From: Phialocephala subalpina
Lineage: Eukaryota > Ascomycota > Leotiomycetes > Helotiales > Mollisiaceae
Direction: 5' to 3'
Assembly (NCBI GenBank): GCA_900073065.1
Contig: FJOG01000020.1
Span: 215,770-279,769, forward strand
Length of the DNA stretch: 64,000 nucleotides
The position numbers and the translations under genes were made by a program. Of this stretch, positions 57,615 to 64,000 are shown one piece after another. The notes under the pieces are model-generated. The model saw only the letters and a program-made list of their open reading frames with translations. It was not told where the DNA came from and did not search any database. Each line of letters starts with the position of its first letter. The first letter of the stretch is position 1.

Positions 57615-59828
57615 ATGTCGATTCCATCAGACACCGAACTGCTTCGAAAGTCGTGCTTAGAAGCTTTTGATTTCCCCAAAAATGTTGTTCGCACTTCGAC
57701 TCCCCAGCACCACTTGAACACCTATCGGGTACGATTGGCTGCTGAGATTGATACGTTTAATAATTCTGATCGGCTGTTTTGCGAGGACGGCAAGGCTGCC
57801 CTTGATATATGGGAATATGACGACAATGGCGAAGGCAAGTAATGGACAAGGTGATATGACATGCGATCCCCTCTGACCAAGTTACAGAATTTCAGCCCAC
57901 GTGTGCCTCGAGCATTTTTGAGCTCAAAGGTCGCCTGGAGGGCACGTCTTTATACAGCCATGATGACCCAAGATGCAGATTCTTGTAAGTTTCCAAAACT
58001 GGCCCCCAATTTCCGCTTTTTCAATCTCCCAGCTCTACCTGGACTTAAGTTTGAATCGTGACTAAAATCTTGGTCCTTCTGTAGGTTCATCAGTGCTCCT
58101 CACTCAAGAGCTCGTCTGAGAATTAGCCGGCAGATGATGCTAGCTGCACTTACCCATCATCAAGTGATGCCTTCGTTTTTGGATTTTATTTTCCCATTTG
58201 GAAACCAAGAGTACTTGCAAGATTTCTATTTTAGCGGTTTGCGAGAAGAAACACGACTGCAGTCGCCGGCAGAGGGCCTTGTGATTCCTCAGCTAGGGCG
58301 GTCAGGTCGCGAGGTCCGAATGTGTTATAATCTGAAGTCTGTTGAGACGTCGGATGGTAATCCCGAATGGCCGTGGTCAATTCGACAGACCGCCGTCTAT
58401 CACTCTTTCGATGTTGAAACTGGAAAAGCATTCTGGATCACGGTGAAGGGTAGCCAACTCATTAAAAACAGAATCCAAGAGGCGACTGCAAAGGGCGCCG
58501 TAAGACAGACTGAGCTGAAGTCATTCGACTCAAATTTGAAAGCATTTGCTTCGACGCTAGCAACGCACCTGGTACTTGCAGATTGGTGTGTTGAGGAATG
58601 GCGTTGGTATCTCAATTTCTTGGAAAAGCGACTCCAAGACACAACTGGGCGTGCTTTGGCAATAATCATTGAGCGCGAGCCAAGTATTTTCAATGAACCG
58701 ATCCGTCAGCAGACGAGTCAGCCTTCATCTCCGTCAATTCTGAGGACGATGTCGAATTTCACGAAACGAACATTGTCGAGAGGCACTAGAGATACAAAGT
58801 CTAGTTCGGACCTCACAGGATTGGAGAAAGTCCCTTTCAAACCTTCGTTTCCACAACCTACTTCGCCGTTTGACTCTCCCCCTCCTCCACCTTGTCCACC
58901 GCCGCCACCCATCATCCCTCCCGGAATGCCTGGAGCGCCGATTACTGAGAGTCATTCCGAGGAAAAAGATGATTTTACCTTCAAAAACCTTCAGTTGGTT
59001 CAGCATTTCGAGGATAAAGCAAATGAAATTGCTCCAGTACTAGAGGCGAATATCGACATTTTGACTGAATTAAAGGAGCACTATCAATCGATCATGAGTT
59101 CGGACGATTGCCCTGATGATATCAAGAGTTGCAAGAAAGAGTTCGCCCACTTTGAGAAGAGGATCAGCAGTGTCATTACAGACCTTAGGAGACAGAGATC
59201 TAGAACGCAGCTACTTAGCCGATTATTGAGCGACCGGAAAGGCCTGGTACTTGCCCATCTTCCAGTTTCCTATTAATCTGAATTTGCTATGAAGTTGCTA
59301 ACTGTTGCCAGTTATATGGAATTCTCAACAAGCGCGCCATTGAGACCAGCAAGGCACTCGGGAAAAGAGCTCAATTCACGGCCGAGAGAATGGAGAAAGT
59401 GAACGACTCCATGCATGAAATTGCGAAGAAAACTCAACAAGAAACTGTGTCGATGAAAATCATCACTCTCGTTACGCTCTTCTTTTTGCCTGGGACATTC
59501 ATATCCGTAAGTTATTTGAACCTCATTCCATGATTCGAGATGTTCAGTTCGATTGACTGACGTGAAGTGCTACTTCCTGAAGACAATTATGAGCACAGAC
59601 ATCCTGCAATTCCAGGATAACTCAGAAAATTACCAAAGCAAGGCGTTAGAATATTATCTAATGATTACTATTCCGATTATGGCGGTTACCTTTGGGGTAT
59701 GGTGGGGTATGTACTGGTGGGTTAAAAGAGGCGAACAAAAGAAGGAAAACGAACAACATGCGGGGACTTTGAGCATCTTGGAAAAAGGGCAGTTCGCGCA
59801 TTATATGGGAGGTGGGATAAAATTTTAA
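57615..59828 (+). CDS. CorA-like membrane protein with proline-rich linker
   Basis: Model: join(57615..57834,57888..57984,58085..59246,59312..59506,59583..59828), 639 residues. The first intron has a GC-AG border (AG|GCAAGT), which gives the only in-frame join to 'EFQPTCASSIFELKGRLEG'. Next come 'FISAPHSRARLRISRQMMLA' and 'THHQVMPSFLDFIFPFG', which open the fungal CorA-like N-terminal domain, then 'IRQTAVYHSFDVETGKAFWI' and 'LADWCVEEWRWYLNFLEKRL'. A poly-Pro linker (about residue 360), long coiled helices and 'KIITLVTLFFLPGTFIS' with a second helix 'YLMITIPIMAVTFGVWWGMY' form the two-TM CorA-type end. The GMN motif of true Mg2+ channels is absent, so transport is unproven. Expanded families like this often accompany HET and kinase genes. 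Confidence 0.82.
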
Positions 59829-60353
59829 ATTTCCTTGTGGATGATAATGGGAATTTCATAGACCTAGGTCCTAGACAAACAGTATAGTACTTGCGAATCT
59901 CGGAAAAGCTCTCGGTGTCCAGAAGCAGACTCCTGCAAAATTCAAGGGTGCCTGACTAGTAATCACTCAATTGGTCAGGCCCCTTTCCAAAATGAGCTGC
60001 CCACATGAACAGCAAGACCCTGTAGCCAATGTCCGCAGGTGCGCAAACCTCTGGCTGTCACCATGGGTGCGTGATTCGCTTCGCCACTACCCCTCAACAT
60101 GAATTGCTTTTTGTAAGGCAAACCGCCGGCTCAGCTTACACATTGACATACTCGGTCAGGCAAGGGGAGGCCGCTGCGTGATGGCGAGGCTCTGCAATCG
60201 CCGGTCGGGCTCCTGCCATCTTCTTGCTCGACAATATCATACTTCTCAAAAGAGTATGAGCACCGGAGCTCATCTTTTGACCATACTCGATCGCGACTTG
60301 CATCAACTTTACAACTGCAGAGCTTGCAGAAAACTAGACCAGCCTTCTCCCCA
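59829..60353. other. intergenic
   Basis: No gene recognised; promoter space of the decayed kinase gene. Confidence 0.4.
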
Positions 60354-63300
60354 ATGTCGAATACCCCAGTTCAGCCTGACTATGAGAAGGTCATGCAAGA
60401 GTTCCATGCCTGGGTCCGAAGGAGATGCTCTTACGAAGTCATCGACCCCGATCCTAACAAGCCAAGAATCGACTTCATAGCCGAGCGCGACATGAGACAA
60501 TACTTCGCAGAGGATGACCACCGAAGATTGACTGAGATAATTAGAGCATTTTTCTCGAACGACGACACCATTTGTGCAGAAGACATTTACTTAGAAAAGT
60601 TGGCAGTATTTTATACACTTTTAAGGATTTCGAAAAGCCTATAGATCGAACATTTTAGACATTATGATACTTTGAGCGACACTAAGTTGCCTTTCAGTCC
60701 TACGAAACCACTAGAAGACTAGTCAGAGGATCCCGACGACTATGAGTTTCTGTAGAAGTTCTATTAAGCTCAATGGAAGTTTCATGTTCCTATTATATAA
60801 CGACTTTTCCGAGGGAAACAGTTCAAGAAAGAGCAGATCTTACCCATAATCTCTAAGACGGCCTTAAACACCGGTAGCAGTGGGAATCTATAGCTCATTA
60901 AAGTGCATTTAAATTACAATTAACTCATTACAAATGATGAAAAAAAAGTAAGTAAAAGTGCGCTTTAGCCCTTTTCCTCTTCGATATACGGCTACCGCGC
61001 TTAAAACATTAGTTAACTATGACTAGAGACTAAGAGACGACGCCAACACTTTCGTCCTCAAAGAGTACTTTACTTTAGATGCGGAAAAATACTATAACGC
61101 GGAGGTAAATGCATTTCGACGATTAGGCTCGACTTCAAGTATAATCGGGTTTCGAGGGAGTTTCGCTCGAGGCGACTGCTTGAATCTAATACTTGAGTGG
61201 GCCGATAAAAAGACATTGGAAGACTACTTTAAAGACGTTCAATCACCCGCAGATGGAGAGGAGATTATACAATTCTAGGAAGCTCTCTCTAAAATCATCG
61301 ATGCGCTAATGAAAATACATTGTGCTAAGCCCGATAACGCCGGTGGAGGTCGCATAATTCTAGGGTACGTAGCGTGGCTTGTGCGATTCCAGTTTTAACC
61401 TCAATTGTCCTTTCTAACTCCGATCTTCTTTCAAGTAGCATTAAGATGTGAAGCCCGCGAACATTCTGGTCGTTAGTAATGGCTGTAATAATCCACGGGA
61501 ATGGCAATTCAAGCTAGCGGACCTCGGAATAAGCCACTTTAATCGAGTTGATTAATTGCGACGAAACTCGATAGCAATAAACACATAAGGAACTCGCACA
61601 TATAGTAATTTAAAGTCTACAATCTTGAAACTTATCAGCTTTATTTAACGAGCTCTTTAGGCGCACTCGAATGCTGTTCCTTAGACAATATTTCCGAAAA
61701 CGATCAGCTTCGAATTAGTCAAAATGTCGATATATAGTCATTAGACTGTATTTATAGCGAAGCTGCCCGGTAGTTAAAAGATGGATACTAAGGTATACTG
61801 GGGTATCGGCGGGAAAGAAGCGAAGAGACTAGTAGGGTTGCAGACTTTGAGGACGCAAATTGTTTTCACAATGGTGAAAAAGTGCTAGAGAGTGTGCGAG
61901 CCTCTTATAGGAAATCAACGAAAAGCCTTCGCTAAGAAGACTTTATCACGAAGCCAATCATCGACTACTTAGTTCGTGATATGCTTTAGGATGCTATAAC
62001 CCGACCGATTGCTCTAGTACTCGCACACAAATCGAAACAATTTTTTCAAGAGGCAAAACAGAATCTAGAGGACGCCAATAGACCCCCAACAACTCTATTA
62101 CTAGACAGAAAGGCAAAGAGATTTCAAACGGTTCCAACACTTAATCCTCCTCCGCCTCTAAAATTACCGCTTAGCGAGGCTGCATTTCCCGGGCTAATGA
62201 ACTTTGTAGCAATGCCTCAAACTCTAAAGGGAAGTTCAAATCCTCACTTAACTAAGTCTAATCTCTTGATACCGACGTCGCTCTCGGACGACGATGATAA
62301 ACAATAAAGCCAAAGTCCAAATGAAATGACGGACTTCAACGATGACACTCCTATAAAAAGGCTAGCATTATATTCCAATCAGTATCAACTAGAGCCGAGA
62401 GCCACTCGACGCAGAAGTCTTATTGGATCATTCTCTCTGCGGAAACGAGGTCGCTTACCAATTGAAAGCGTAAATGAGACTGTAATAGGGCGGAGCATTA
62501 AAAGCGACACAAGTGATGTGACACTTCCGACGGGAAACGGGACCCGCGCGTCAAATGACTAAGCAACGAACAGATATTCGATAGGTCATGGATTAGGCCT
62601 GTTTTCGTCGGGCACTAAGCGTGTTTCTATTCCGCCGAGTACAGGACATGGGCCCAGCTATTTAGCCAATAATCAAGGTCAGAACGATGCTAAGATACTT
62701 GCGCACTACCGGCGAGAAGACTCCAACAATTCCCTCTCTTTCCTTACGCTCCCCTCGAGTCAACGTTCTCCATTACTATGTGAGAATAAGTATCGGTAAA
62801 CGCCCCCACCGATTGTGATCCAACGTCAAATAGAGCCTCCCACTGTACCGCTAGCCACTTGGACTATTTAAGAAGCATTGAAATAGAAGAAAGACAAGAA
62901 GAATACTAATAAGCCGATTCCGAATCCAGATTTACTCAATCGATTGAAAAGTCGCGAATATGTACGTTATCCCTTATCATCATTTGATAACTGCATCTTA
63001 ACTTAGTAAGTATTCTTAGTAGACGATTCCCTAAGTATGAACTTACACTAGGAGAATGTCCTTGAAGTCTTCGAGGCCCTATTATACATCGTGAAAACCG
63101 CGGATTCTAACGGCCTCGATCTACACTTCACAATATTTGAAGATAATTGTCTGAACTGTAAAGAGACAATAGCTCTAATCAGAATAGTTAGGAATCGGAT
63201 ACGTCGTTCAACAATAGACATGAATATCCGCTTAATAGCCCTCCTACAAGCGTACTAGAAGAAGCTCTCGAAGAAAAGGTTATTATTCTCCGCCACAGTT

Positions 63301-63713
63301 CGGCCGATGAACTTGTACATTTTAATAGATAGAGTCTAAAAGGCAGAAACTAATGTCGAGGATCCGATTCGAAGCTTAATTCAAATACTTAATGAAAAAC
63401 GAATGGGTCGCTTGTAAGTCGGAATTCAATTCATCTACTTCGAGAACAATTAAAGGGCGCTTAAACGCTTAGAGTATCTCGACTCTAGACTTGGGCTTGA
63501 TCCGTATGTGTGGTCCCGTTGCATTTGTAGATCCTACTAATTAGCTTCAGGGATATTGTTGACTATGAAAGCGCAAATGGCAATGTCTGGAAAATGCTCT
63601 TCGGCTCCACGAACGCGACTTTTGACTCGGTGAATGAGAATCGATCTAGTGTTATGAGCACACCGACCGATCGCAGTCGAAGCCCCACGATGTCGGACAA
63701 GGAGTACAAATAG
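60354..63713 (+). pseudogene. protein kinase-vWA gene with RIP-like decay
   Basis: The first 95 codons (60354-60644) are clean: 'MSNTPVQPDYEKVMQEFHAW', 'IDFIAERDMRQYFAEDDH'. From about 60645 to 63540 the frame is full of stops, yet the fold is readable: 'FRGSFARGDCLNLILEWADK', the catalytic loop DVKPANILVVSN (61445), the DFG-equivalent FKLADLGISHF, 'NVDI*SLDCIYSEAAR' (61723; W replaced by TAG), then Ser-rich linkers. A vWA domain follows near 63015 with MIDAS-like LVDDSLSMN. The end 'NGNVWKMLFGSTNATFDSVN' to the TAG at 63711-63713 is clean again. Stops replace Trp and Gln codons (for example 61735, 61771, 61789). This fits CpA-to-TpA change on both strands while CpG stays common, as in RIP. 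The type is common in fungal immune-like repertoires. Confidence 0.8.
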
Positions 63714-64000
63714 AATCTTTTCATTTCTGCACATATGGATTAACGGTACCCAAAAGTGGCGCATGTGATATCGCTTTTGGCGAACACTTCTGGCGTTTTT
63801 GTACTTGGCGTGTATGTTCATAAAAGATACCCATTTTTACTTGTTTGCGGCTTTTGACACTGATTTTATGTTGCGGAATGTACCATTTGCTAGGGAAGAA
63901 ATGGAGAATGTGATTTGAAGCCTTGAAGGAAGAATGATAGAAGTCAAACGATATGACGCTGCGTTACGCCGCGTTGCGCAGCATTGCAACAATACTAATC
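63714..64000. other. downstream of the decayed gene
   Basis: No gene recognised before the window edge. Confidence 0.4.

Noticed and set aside
1..64000. CRISPR arrays, bacterial operons, plasmid or phage features
   Set aside because: The sequence is eukaryotic with spliceosomal introns; no spaced direct-repeat array was seen.

Overview
The window is nuclear DNA of a filamentous ascomycete (Pezizomycotina). The evidence is short GT-AG introns of about 47-75 bases, many 2EXR, HET, NACHT and Zn2Cys6 genes, CAZyme and effector-like secreted genes, and decayed genes whose stop codons fit repeat-induced point mutation (RIP). A leotiomycete is possible, but the sequence alone does not settle the class. 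Clear housekeeping-type genes sit among many broken accessory genes, MITE-like elements and one assembly gap.

Layout. 1.5-4.1 kb: a decayed 2EXR gene and an intact one. 4.3-7.2 kb: a small TIR element, a HET scrap and a broken CE15 glucuronoyl esterase. 8.1-10.7 kb: a secreted protein with three six-cysteine repeats (BAS2-like) and a SnoaL-like protein. 10.9-13.6 kb: a broken CE4 polysaccharide deacetylase and a C2H2 zinc-finger gene. 13.85-14.54 kb: a foldback element holding a run of N. 16.2-17.9 kb: a shortened, stop-riddled RAX2 copy. 18.9-22.5 kb: an esterase-NACHT-ankyrin STAND gene. 22.5-27.7 kb: gene-poor, with a tRNA-Gln-like sequence. 27.7-30.0 kb: a NIPA magnesium-transporter-like gene. 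32.2-34.5 kb: a HET scrap and a rearranged Jen1-type transporter. 36.7-40.6 kb: a Pth11/rhodopsin-type membrane protein and a PI-specific phospholipase C. 41.6-44.4 kb: a long broken HET gene with a G14 tract. 44.6-49.2 kb: two Zn2Cys6/MHR regulators joined in one reading frame. 49.8-59.8 kb: amidase, HRI1-like, amino-acid transporter and CorA-like genes, all apparently intact. 60.3-63.7 kb: a protein kinase-vWA gene saturated with stops over its middle 2.9 kb.

The genes do not form one pathway. The broken genes are secreted polysaccharide-active enzymes (CE15, CE4), self/non-self recognition genes (HET, NACHT, kinase-vWA), RAX2 and a carboxylate transporter. This looks like an accessory, fast-evolving region scarred by RIP and small transposons. 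The most unusual items are the double transcription factor, the sharply bounded RIP block in the kinase-vWA gene, the 250-bp exact tandem duplication in the transporter, and the foldback element whose assembly gap may be artificial.
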